A stretch of DNA of 64,000 nt from assembly GCA_903909815.1 (NCBI GenBank), contig CAIVXG010000148.1:1-64000 (forward strand). The letters are read 5' to 3'. The translations under genes were made by a program, and so were the position numbers. This stretch comes from an uncultured beta proteobacterium. GTDB lineage: Bacteria; Pseudomonadota; Gammaproteobacteria; Burkholderiales; Burkholderiaceae_C. Positions 25,359 to 32,458 of this stretch are shown piece by piece (the first letter of the stretch is position 1; each line of letters starts with the position of its first letter). The notes beneath the pieces are model-generated. The model was not told where the DNA came from. It saw only the letters and a program-made list of their open reading frames with translations, and did not search any database.

Positions 25359-26108
25359 ATGAACAAGACCGTTTTGATCACCGGTGCGTCATCTGGCATC
25401 GGCCGCGCCTTGGCTTTTGAATTTGCCGCGCGCGGCTATCACCTCGGACTGGCCGCGCGGCGGCTGGAGCGGCTGCAGACGCTGCGCGACGAGCTACGTA
25501 GCCGCTACCCGAACGGCGCGCGCCGGATCGAGATTGGCGCGCTGGATGTGGATCAGGCGCAGGAGGTGGCGGGCGCACTGGCGCCCCTGATCAAGTCGCT
25601 GCGTGGCGTGGACATCGTGGTGGTGAATGCCGGCGTGAACCGTTTCACGCCGGTCGGTAAGGGCCAACTGACGCAGGCCGCTGCTGTCATTCAGACGAAC
25701 CTGGTCGGCGCCATCGCCACGGTGGAAGCGGCCGCAGAACATTTCCTGACCCGCGGCAGCGGGCAGATTGTCGGCATCTCGTCGCTGGCGTCGCTGCAGG
25801 CGATTCCCAAGCAAGGCGCCTACTGTGCCAGCAAGGCGGCTTTCTCCATGTATCTGGACGCCGCGCGCATCGAGCTCGAGCGCAAGAACATCGCCGTTTG
25901 CCAGGTCCTGCCCGGCTTTGTGCTCACGGACATCATGCCGAAGATGGAGAAATATCCCTTCGCCGTGAGCGCCGAACAGGCCGCCCGGGAGATCGTGACG
26001 CTGGTGGAAAATCGCAAGCCCTTTGGCATCGTCCCTGCCTACCCATGGAAGTGGCTGCGCCCGCTGTTTGGCCACTTCCCCGACGCGCTCTGGCGCCGGC
26101 TGGCATAG
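25359..26108 (+). CDS. Short-chain dehydrogenase/reductase
   Basis: A classical 249-residue SDR with the cofactor loop TGASSGIG (9-16), NAGVN, and the YCASK catalytic Tyr-Lys pair after SSLAS. The basic residues after the loop (AARRLERL) favour NADP(H). It would oxidise an alcohol or reduce a ketone of the pathway; an alcohol freed by the sulfatase 3 bases upstream is one possibility. A C-terminal PWKWLRPLFGHFPDALWRRL amphipathic tail suggests membrane contact. It is followed by a repeat-bearing gap of 221 bases. Confidence 0.87.
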   Translation: MNKTVLITGASSGIGRALAFEFAARGYHLGLAARRLERLQTLRDELRSRYPNGARRIEIGALDVDQAQEVAGALAPLIKSLRGVDIVVVNAGVNRFTPVGKGQLTQAAAVIQTNLVGAIATVEAAAEHFLTRGSGQIVGISSLASLQAIPKQGAYCASKAAFSMYLDAARIELERKNIAVCQVLPGFVLTDIMPKMEKYPFAVSAEQAAREIVTLVENRKPFGIVPAYPWKWLRPLFGHFPDALWRRLA

Positions 26109-26136
26109 ATGTGCGCCTGGCACGAACCTCACTCGC

Positions 26137-26217
26137 CATTGCGAGGCGGCAGGCCGTGGCAATCCACGAGCACGGCAGCACGCCACCATGGATCGCCGCG
26201 CTGCGCTCGCGATGACG
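26137..26217. repeat. REP-like inverted element (CATTGCGAG family), copy 1
   Basis: CATTGCGAGGCGGCAGGCCG near 26137 and, inverted, GCTGCGCTCGCGATGACG ending at 26217 face each other across a GC-rich centre and could fold into a long hairpin. The arms share the core CGTCATTGCGAG...GCAGCG...GGCAATCCA with elements at 53.5 and 62.1 kb. It lies in the 221-base gap between the SDR and the second GST-like gene, inside the catabolic operon. There it may act on mRNA stability or partial termination. Confidence 0.65.
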
Positions 26218-26329
26218 AAACCAATGGTTCAAGGTCCGCGCGCGGTTCCGAGGCGGAACAGAAAGCTCGCATTGGCGGGCAGATGCGAGCCGCGATCGGC
26301 GTTCACTTTCCCCTTGGATATTGAGGCAA

Positions 26330-27445
26330 ATGAAAAACACCTACACGCTGTACGGCTGGCACCTTTCGTATTTCACAGGCAAGGCACTGTGCTACCTGCG
26401 TTACAAACGCGTGCCTTTTGTGCTGAAAGACGTGGACATGTTCACGCTGATGCGGCGCATCAAACGCAACACCGGCGCCGTCGTGATGCCGGTGATGGTG
26501 TCGCCGCAGGGCGAGTGGATCCAGGACAGCAGCCGCATCATCGACCACATCGAAGCACAGGCGCCCGATCCATCCATCATTCCGTCCACGCCGGTGCTGC
26601 GTTTTTCGGCCTATCTGTTCGAGGCCTGGGGCGACGAATGGTGGGTGCCCATCGCCATGCATACGCGCTGGTCGTACCCGGAAAACTACACCCTGTTTGA
26701 GCACGATGCAGGCCGTGCGCTGCTGCCGTGGCTGCCGCGCTTCGTGCAAAGGCTGGCGGTGCGCAAGGTCGCGAACAGCCTTCGTTCCATGCTGCATAAA
26801 GTTGGCGTGCGCCGCGAGCAGTTCGCCGTGATGGATGAGTGGACGCGGCGCACCCTGGATCAGTTGGATCTGCATTTCAGTCAGTCGCCTTTCCTGTTGG
26901 GAAATACACCCAGCCTGGCCGACTTTGGACTGGTTGGCAGCATGTACGGCCATTTGGGACGCGACCCCTGGCCGGCGCGCGAACTGATCGCACCCCGTGT
27001 GCACCTGCGCGCCTGGATCGATCGCATGGCCCAGCCAACGCCGTCCCAAACAGTTGGCGCGGCCCCTCCCGCTGACGACCACATCGCTCCCACGCTGGAG
27101 CCCATCGTGCGTGCCATCTTCAAGGAGTTTCTACCGCTGCTGCAGGGCATCAACAGCCAGGCCAAAGCAATGCTTGCAACGTTGCCTGCGGGTCGGGGAC
27201 TGCCGCGCACGCTTCAGGATGTCACGGTGCCGATGGGAGAAGGGCAGTTCAGCCGAGCCGCCATGCCCTACACGTTGTGGATGGCGCAAAGGGCGCTGGA
27301 CGTTGTCCGTGCCATGACCCCCGCGGACCAGGAAACGCTGCGCTGCTGGCTGCGCACGGTCGGAGGCGAGGGCTTTTTGGAGTTGGACATCCCGACCCTG
27401 CGCCTGCACGCCTTGCGGGTGATTCCCGAGCGCGGGGGCGCATGA
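26330..27445 (+). CDS. GST-like protein with long C-terminal extension (second copy)
   Basis: The 371-residue protein starts TYTLYGWHLSYFTGKALCYL, a GST-type thioredoxin fold. It has VVMPVMVSPQGEWIQDSSRI with the usual cis-Pro, a helical domain with PSLADFGLVGSM, and a C-terminal extension like that of the 21.4-kb gene. The two are probably paralogues with separate roles. ATG 26330 is used, with GAGG just upstream; a TTG at 26321 is also in frame. Its stop overlaps the next start (ATGA), so it is coupled to the DUF1254/1214 gene. Confidence 0.7.
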   Translation: MKNTYTLYGWHLSYFTGKALCYLRYKRVPFVLKDVDMFTLMRRIKRNTGAVVMPVMVSPQGEWIQDSSRIIDHIEAQAPDPSIIPSTPVLRFSAYLFEAWGDEWWVPIAMHTRWSYPENYTLFEHDAGRALLPWLPRFVQRLAVRKVANSLRSMLHKVGVRREQFAVMDEWTRRTLDQLDLHFSQSPFLLGNTPSLADFGLVGSMYGHLGRDPWPARELIAPRVHLRAWIDRMAQPTPSQTVGAAPPADDHIAPTLEPIVRAIFKEFLPLLQGINSQAKAMLATLPAGRGLPRTLQDVTVPMGEGQFSRAAMPYTLWMAQRALDVVRAMTPADQETLRCWLRTVGGEGFLELDIPTLRLHALRVIPERGGA

Positions 27446-28794
27446 GTCGGATGCTGTTGAAGTGTCTGGTGTCGGCCCTGCTGGTGGCAGCGGCCCTGTA
27501 CTGGCTGGCAGACCGCGCCGTGCTGGGAGCACAGGCCTATTTATTCGGCTACCCGCTGGTCATCATGGACGTGACGCGGGCCAATGCTGCGCTCACGCTG
27601 GGACCGGAAAATCAGCTTCACCGGGTGCGTGAGTTTCCCGGCGCCAGCTTCAAGGACGTGGTGCGACCCAATGTTGACACCCTGTATACGACGGCATTCA
27701 TCGACATGGACAAGGGCCCCTGGGTGTTCGAGATGGGTCCCAATCGCTTGCGCTACGAGGTCATGCCCTTCATGAACGCCTGGACCGATGTCTTTGCCGC
27801 CCCGGGAACCCGCAGCACCGGAACTTCGGGGGGACGATTTCTGTTGGCCGGTCCCGCTTGGCAGGGCCAGTTGCCCGAGGGCATGACGCTGCTTCGTTCC
27901 AGCACACGCATTGTGTGGCTGATAGGACGCACGCAAACCAACGGCCCCAGCGACTACGCCTTGGTGCATCGGTTGCAGGACGGTATCCGCCTGCGTTCGC
28001 TGTCAGACTGGCAGGCGGGTCGTGACCCCGCGCCTACGCCCTGGCACAGCGCAGCGATCAGACCAGCGCCTCCGATCGAGCAAATGAAGTCGATGACGAG
28101 CGAGGACTTCTTCACCCGCCTTGCCGGATTGATGGTGGCGAATCCAACGAACGCGGCCGATGCGCTCATGCTGGCCCAACTCGCGCGCATCGGCATCGTG
28201 CCCGGCCAGCCACCGCACTGGGACCTGCTGGATCGATGGAGCCTGCGTCTGGGCCGAGTCATGGCCGACTGGGGCGTGGCCAGGGAACTGAGCAAGTCGC
28301 GTGATCTGGTGCGCGGCTGGTCAACGCCTCCCGCCGTGCTCGGCCACTACGGCACGGCCTACAACACACGCGCGGCCGTGGCCATGGTCGGCCTGGGCGC
28401 GAACCTTCCCGCCGACGCGATCTATCCGAATGCCACTGTGGACGGCGCCGGTCGGGCGCTGCATGGCAGCCACCACTATCGCATGCATTTCGGCGTGGGC
28501 GAATTGCCACCGGTGAAGGCTTTCTGGTCGATCACCGCCTACGATGCGCACGACTTCTTTATCGACAATCCGCTGCACCGTCACGCACTGGGGGATCGCG
28601 ATCCCCTGGTGTTCAATGTCGACGGTTCACTCGACATCCTGGTGCAGGCCGACCCGCCGCATGCGCAACGCCAAAGCAATTGGCTGCCGGTGCAGGCGGG
28701 CGCGCCCTTTTTGCTCAATGCCCGGCTCTACTGGCCCAAGGATGCGGCCCTCAACGGCGCCTGGGGCATGGCTGCGGTCGAGCGCGTCGATTGA
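27442..28794 (+). CDS. DUF1254/DUF1214 domain protein, exported
   Basis: A 450-residue protein with an N-terminal signal or anchor (residues 5-22). The DUF1254 hallmark RPNVDTLYTTAFIDMDKGPW is followed by the C-terminal DUF1214 half (YRMHFGVGELPPVKAFWSIT, YDAHDFFIDNPL). The biochemical role of these domains is not established. The frame overlaps the preceding GST-like gene by 4 bases and ends directly against the convergent tetR. It is probably the last gene of the operon that starts at 13.6 kb. Confidence 0.8.
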   Translation: MSRMLLKCLVSALLVAAALYWLADRAVLGAQAYLFGYPLVIMDVTRANAALTLGPENQLHRVREFPGASFKDVVRPNVDTLYTTAFIDMDKGPWVFEMGPNRLRYEVMPFMNAWTDVFAAPGTRSTGTSGGRFLLAGPAWQGQLPEGMTLLRSSTRIVWLIGRTQTNGPSDYALVHRLQDGIRLRSLSDWQAGRDPAPTPWHSAAIRPAPPIEQMKSMTSEDFFTRLAGLMVANPTNAADALMLAQLARIGIVPGQPPHWDLLDRWSLRLGRVMADWGVARELSKSRDLVRGWSTPPAVLGHYGTAYNTRAAVAMVGLGANLPADAIYPNATVDGAGRALHGSHHYRMHFGVGELPPVKAFWSITAYDAHDFFIDNPLHRHALGDRDPLVFNVDGSLDILVQADPPHAQRQSNWLPVQAGAPFLLNARLYWPKDAALNGAWGMAAVERVD

Positions 28795-29448
28795 TCAGCG
28801 GCGCTTGGGGGCTGCCACGGGCGCTTGCTGGTGGATCAGGTAATTGGCGATGACACCCATGAGAAATTCTTTTACCTCATGTGAGCTCGACGGTCGGCTC
28901 AAGGCCTGGTAACTGCCGACGATGGCGAGATAGAAAAGCGCCGCCAGCTCTGTTGCTTTCTGACTGCTTCCTGTGAGTCTTTGGAATTTGTACTCGAACA
29001 GCCGCATGCGCGCCCGATCCACCTCCACCAGCATGGCGGCGACGTCCGCATCGCGTCGCCCCAGGCCACGCAACGCCAGCTCGAACCGCATGTTTTCCAG
29101 ATCGGTGCCGGCATGTGCCAGGGCCTTTTCCAGCAAGCGTTCGAGTTCCACCACCGGGTCTTTGGAAACGTCAGGGCGCAGGCTCTTGTCCAACTCGATT
29201 TCCCGCTCTTTCCACCGCGCCAGCAGCGCCGCCAGCAGATCCGCATGGTCTGTGAAGTGCCAGTAAAAGCTGCCGCGCGTCACGCCCAGGGCATCCGCGA
29301 TGGTCAATACCCGCGCCTTGTCAAAGCCCCCTTCGACCACGGCCAGGAACGCAGCATCCAGCCAATCATCGCGTGTCAGGCGGGGCGACTCCAGCGGTTT
29401 TCGCGACTTGCGCGCCGGCTCCTTGAGATTCTTGGTTCTTTCAGGCAC
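28795..29448 (-). CDS. TetR-family transcriptional regulator
   Basis: The 217-residue regulator has an N-terminal helix-turn-helix (LTIADALGVTRGSFYWHFTDHADLL) preceded by a Lys/Arg-rich arm, and a C-terminal all-helical ligand domain. GTG 29448 is chosen because AAGGAG lies 9 bases upstream; a TTG at 29493 without a site would add 15 residues. It is divergent from the outer-membrane protein gene and ends against the DUF1254 gene. The matching 19-bp dyads at 29571-29589 and 13592-13610 are its likely operators. An acyl-CoA or related ligand is plausible. Confidence 0.87.
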   Translation of the reverse strand: MPERTKNLKEPARKSRKPLESPRLTRDDWLDAAFLAVVEGGFDKARVLTIADALGVTRGSFYWHFTDHADLLAALLARWKEREIELDKSLRPDVSKDPVVELERLLEKALAHAGTDLENMRFELALRGLGRRDADVAAMLVEVDRARMRLFEYKFQRLTGSSQKATELAALFYLAIVGSYQALSRPSSSHEVKEFLMGVIANYLIHQQAPVAAPKRR

Positions 29449-29560
29449 GCGCTGATTCTCCTTCAAATGCCGGGCCGAAAATCCCTGCCACAAGCTCCAG
29501 TTGCGATCGGTATAAGCATAGTGAAAACCCTTCTAAACAGATGTGTACGGACATGCTACA

Positions 29561-29589
29561 TTGAGTTTATCAGTACACAAGTGTATTGA
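29561..29589 (+). promoter_or_regulatory. Promoter and TetR-type operator of the outer-membrane protein operon
   Basis: TTGAGT (29561-29566) and TATTGA (29584-29589) are spaced by 17 bases. Between them is CAGTACAC-AAG-TGTATTGA (29571-29589), which contains the perfect dyad TACAC-AA-GTGTA. The same flanking 8-mers occur in the promoter at 13.6 kb. A bound dimer would cover the spacer and -10 and block transcription. It also lies in the tetR upstream region, so autoregulation is likely. A further GTGTA half-site lies at 29543-29547. Confidence 0.65.
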
Positions 29590-29654
29590 TTCGATTTCAT
29601 CCACAAGACTCGCGATGCAGCCGTGCCGGCCGCATCGACAACCGGAGATACACT

Positions 29655-30809
29655 GTGAAAAACGCCCTTCATCGCCCGTCCCGCATGAGCCTGCTCAAGA
29701 CAGCATCCTGCATCGCACTGATTGCTGCTGGCGTCAGTGCCAACGCGGGCGAAGGCTACAAGTTGCGGCAGTCGCCGGTTGGCGTATTTGGCGGTGAAAT
29801 CGCAGCCCCCGCGGATGTTCCCGGTTTCTTTGGCACAGCCAGTCTGACCTACCTTGAAATCTACAAGATCGCCGACAGCACCGGGCACGATCTCCAGTTG
29901 GCGCCGATTGCCCCGGTTCGGTTGAGCCCGACCTTGCCCTACGTTGTCAATTTTCCGGTTGGCTCCATCGACTTCAATCAAACCCAAGGTCAGCTCAACC
30001 TGCTAGGGGGCTATCTGACGCAGGAAGCCTTTGCTGGCGGGCACGTGGCCTTCGCCGTGAACCTGCCGCTGATCCAGCAGAACCGAACTTTCACACCCGC
30101 GCAGCCGATGGGGACAGTGTCGCCCGCGCTCACCTCGCCTCCCTTGAGCGCACTCCAGGTTGGCGCGCTCAGCAATGGCGTGGCCACTGCGAACACCACC
30201 GTGCAAACCAGGACCGCGATCGCAGCCTTGAGTCAAAACGTCGCTGTGACTGGACTGGGCGACGCAGAACTGTCGGTGCTCTGGGTGCGCCATCAGGATC
30301 GGCTGAAAATTGCCGCAGGCGCGTCATTGTTTATTCCCACGGGAGCCTACGACAAGACGCGTGGACCCAATCCGGGCTTCGGCAATTTCTATACCGTGCG
30401 CCCAGGCGTCGCGCTCACTTACGCGCTCAGCCCCGAGCACAGCGACACTTCGGCGTGGGACACAGGCGTGACGCTGGCGGGGCGCCTGTCCTACGGCATC
30501 AACACCACCAACAAGGAGACGGACTATCGCAGCGGCAACTTCGTTTACGCTGAAGTGGGCGTGGTCAAGGTGTTGGGGGACTGGGCTGCTGGCGTGAACC
30601 TGCTGTCCACGCGCCAAGTGAGCGACGACACCGGCACCGGTGCTGTTCTGGGCTCAAACCGCTACCAGACCTACGGCTTCGGGCCTTTCCTGTCATTCAA
30701 GCTTCCCGGCAAGGAAGCGGGGTTCAATCTGCAATACAGCGACAACTTTGAGGCGCGCAATGCGGTCGTGGTGAGGTCCTTGCAATTGCGCTTTGTCAAG
30801 GCCTGGTGA
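29655..30809 (+). CDS. Outer-membrane beta-barrel transporter (MetA-pathway/SphA-like)
   Basis: A 384-residue exported protein. After the signal peptide (cleavage near VSANAGEG) come alternating beta strands such as LKIAAGASLFIPTGAYD and YGFGPFLSFKLPG, ending in RFVKAW with the terminal aromatic residue of outer-membrane proteins. This fits the MetA-pathway-of-phenol-degradation family, which includes SphA and is linked to uptake of hydrophobic compounds. GTG 29655 is used because GGAG lies 7 bases upstream. It is the first gene of the operon divergent from tetR. Confidence 0.8.
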   Translation: MKNALHRPSRMSLLKTASCIALIAAGVSANAGEGYKLRQSPVGVFGGEIAAPADVPGFFGTASLTYLEIYKIADSTGHDLQLAPIAPVRLSPTLPYVVNFPVGSIDFNQTQGQLNLLGGYLTQEAFAGGHVAFAVNLPLIQQNRTFTPAQPMGTVSPALTSPPLSALQVGALSNGVATANTTVQTRTAIAALSQNVAVTGLGDAELSVLWVRHQDRLKIAAGASLFIPTGAYDKTRGPNPGFGNFYTVRPGVALTYALSPEHSDTSAWDTGVTLAGRLSYGINTTNKETDYRSGNFVYAEVGVVKVLGDWAAGVNLLSTRQVSDDTGTGAVLGSNRYQTYGFGPFLSFKLPGKEAGFNLQYSDNFEARNAVVVRSLQLRFVKAW

Positions 30810-30843
30810 CGACGGTATCGTTCACATTATTGGAGGTCGCTTT

Positions 30844-32178
30844 TTGTCCCTCAAGAGCCTGCTGATGCCGGCGCTAAGCCAGCGCCTCCTTGCGCGGGAG
30901 CGCCTGCTCTCGCGTCGAGTCAAGGCTGAGCGCCAGCGCCGAGCGCGTTGCGAGCGCCACCAGGTTCACTACTTTCATCAGGTCGACGATCCGTACAGCG
31001 CGCTGCTTGCCGCGCAGCTGCCGCGCCTGCAGGATCGTTACGATGTGGAGGTGCTGGCGCATGTGGTGCCGGCGCCATCGGAAGCAGCAGCCCCTGAGCG
31101 CGCCAAGCTGACGGACTACAGCCGGCGCGACGCGCAGCGGCTGGCGCAGCGCTTTGCCCTTGACTGCAGCGACCCACTGTCGCAGCCACTGCCCCAGTGG
31201 GTGCAGCGCGCCACAGGCTTGCTGGTGGGCGCGGTGGCTGAAGGGCGATTTGTCCAGGTGGCGGGCGCGATCTCGGCGCGGCTGTGGCAGGGTGACGGGC
31301 GCCCGGGCGAGGACATTTTCAAGGACATCCCGACCCTCCCGGCCACTGCGGCCGAAGCCGCACTGCACCTGCGCGCCGCCGACGCTTTGCGCCAGCGCTG
31401 GGGCCACTACCTGGGTGCCACGCTGTACTACGGTGGCGAGTGGTACTGGGGCATTGACCGGCTGCACCACCTGGAGCGGCGCCTGCAGGAACTGGGCACT
31501 GCACGTCCCGGCGTGGCGGACCTGATGTTCCCGCCCGGCGAAGATCTGCGGGAGGCTGCACGCCCGCTCCATCCGGCACCCATCGACTTCTTTTTTTCGC
31601 TGCGCAGTCCCTACTCCGCCATCGTTGCGCCACGGGTGTTTCAGCTCGGTCGGCTCACGGGTGCGCAGGTGCGGCTGCGCTTCGTGTTGCCGATGGTGAT
31701 GCGCGGGCTGCCGGTGCCGCGTATCAAGCGCGCCTACATCGTGCACGACGTGGCACGCGAGGCTTTTATGCGCGGCATCCCCTTTGGCCGCCTGAACGAC
31801 CCGGTTGGCCGGCCCACCGAACGAGGTCTGGCCATCATTCCGCTGGCCGAAAGAGAGGGCGGGGCAGAGCAATACCTACTGTCCTTCATGCAGGGGGTCT
31901 GGGCCGAAGGCATTGACGCGGGCAGCGATCGCGGTTTGCGAAAAATCGTCGAGCGCGCCGGGCTTGACTGGGAACAGGCCAAGATGGCGCTGCAAGACGA
32001 TGCCTGGCGCGTCACGGCGGAAGAAAATCGACAAGCCATGTTCGGCCTGGGCCTGTGGGGTGTGCCGTCGTTTTGCGTGCGTGATTGTGCGGTCTGGGGA
32101 CAGGACCGCCTGTGGGCGGTTGAGGAGGCCTTGCTCGCCGCTGGCGACGGCTCCATGGACGCTGCGGTTGCAGCATAA
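30844..32178 (+). CDS. Tandem DsbA-fold protein, HCCA-isomerase-like
   Basis: The 444 residues hold two thioredoxin-fold domains of the 2-hydroxychromene-2-carboxylate isomerase type. One starts at VHYFHQVDDPYSALLAA and one near the middle at IDFFFSLRSPYSAIVAPR. Each has PYS at the position where kappa-class GSTs bind glutathione, and neither has CxxC, so a dithiol oxidase role is unlikely. The second ends with GLWGVPSFCV, including the cis-Pro. TTG 30844 is chosen: GGAGGT lies 6 bases upstream. A glutathione-dependent isomerisation is inferred. Confidence 0.72.
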   Translation: MSLKSLLMPALSQRLLARERLLSRRVKAERQRRARCERHQVHYFHQVDDPYSALLAAQLPRLQDRYDVEVLAHVVPAPSEAAAPERAKLTDYSRRDAQRLAQRFALDCSDPLSQPLPQWVQRATGLLVGAVAEGRFVQVAGAISARLWQGDGRPGEDIFKDIPTLPATAAEAALHLRAADALRQRWGHYLGATLYYGGEWYWGIDRLHHLERRLQELGTARPGVADLMFPPGEDLREAARPLHPAPIDFFFSLRSPYSAIVAPRVFQLGRLTGAQVRLRFVLPMVMRGLPVPRIKRAYIVHDVAREAFMRGIPFGRLNDPVGRPTERGLAIIPLAEREGGAEQYLLSFMQGVWAEGIDAGSDRGLRKIVERAGLDWEQAKMALQDDAWRVTAEENRQAMFGLGLWGVPSFCVRDCAVWGQDRLWAVEEALLAAGDGSMDAAVAA

Positions 32179-32191
32179 CGAAAGAAAAACG

Positions 32192-32458
32192 ATGTTGATG
32201 TCGATCCTGAAAGCCAGTTGTCTGGCCATCTACGCTCTCGCACTGGCGAGCCTGGCCGGACTGCTATCCAGCTCGCTGGGAGGGGTGCTGCAGACGCTTG
32301 CCGTCGTGATGCTGGTGGCCCATGTGCTGGAGCTGGTGTTCATGTTCAAACAGGTGCGACTGTACCCGGGCCCGCTGGCTTTGAGCGTGCTCCTGACCTT
32401 GCTGTTTGGCTTGTTCCACTGGCTGCCGCTGGCGCGCGCGCACAACAAAAAGCAATGA
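32192..32458 (+). CDS. Small inner-membrane protein, DUF1145-like
   Basis: An 88-residue protein with three hydrophobic segments (about 8-30, 33-50 and 55-78) and a basic tail. AHVLELVFMFKQVRLYPGPL resembles the central part of DUF1145 (YhhL-like) proteins of unknown function. ATG 32192 lies 13 bases after the DsbA-fold gene, and its TGA overlaps the sulfatase ATG (ATGA). The coupling suggests a partner of the sulfatase at the membrane. Confidence 0.65.
   Translation: MLMSILKASCLAIYALALASLAGLLSSSLGGVLQTLAVVMLVAHVLELVFMFKQVRLYPGPLALSVLLTLLFGLFHWLPLARAHNKKQ

Noticed and set aside
29448-29493. Longer TetR start at TTG 29493
   Set aside because: No ribosome site precedes it, while AAGGAG lies 9 bases before GTG 29448 and the shorter protein has normal TetR length.
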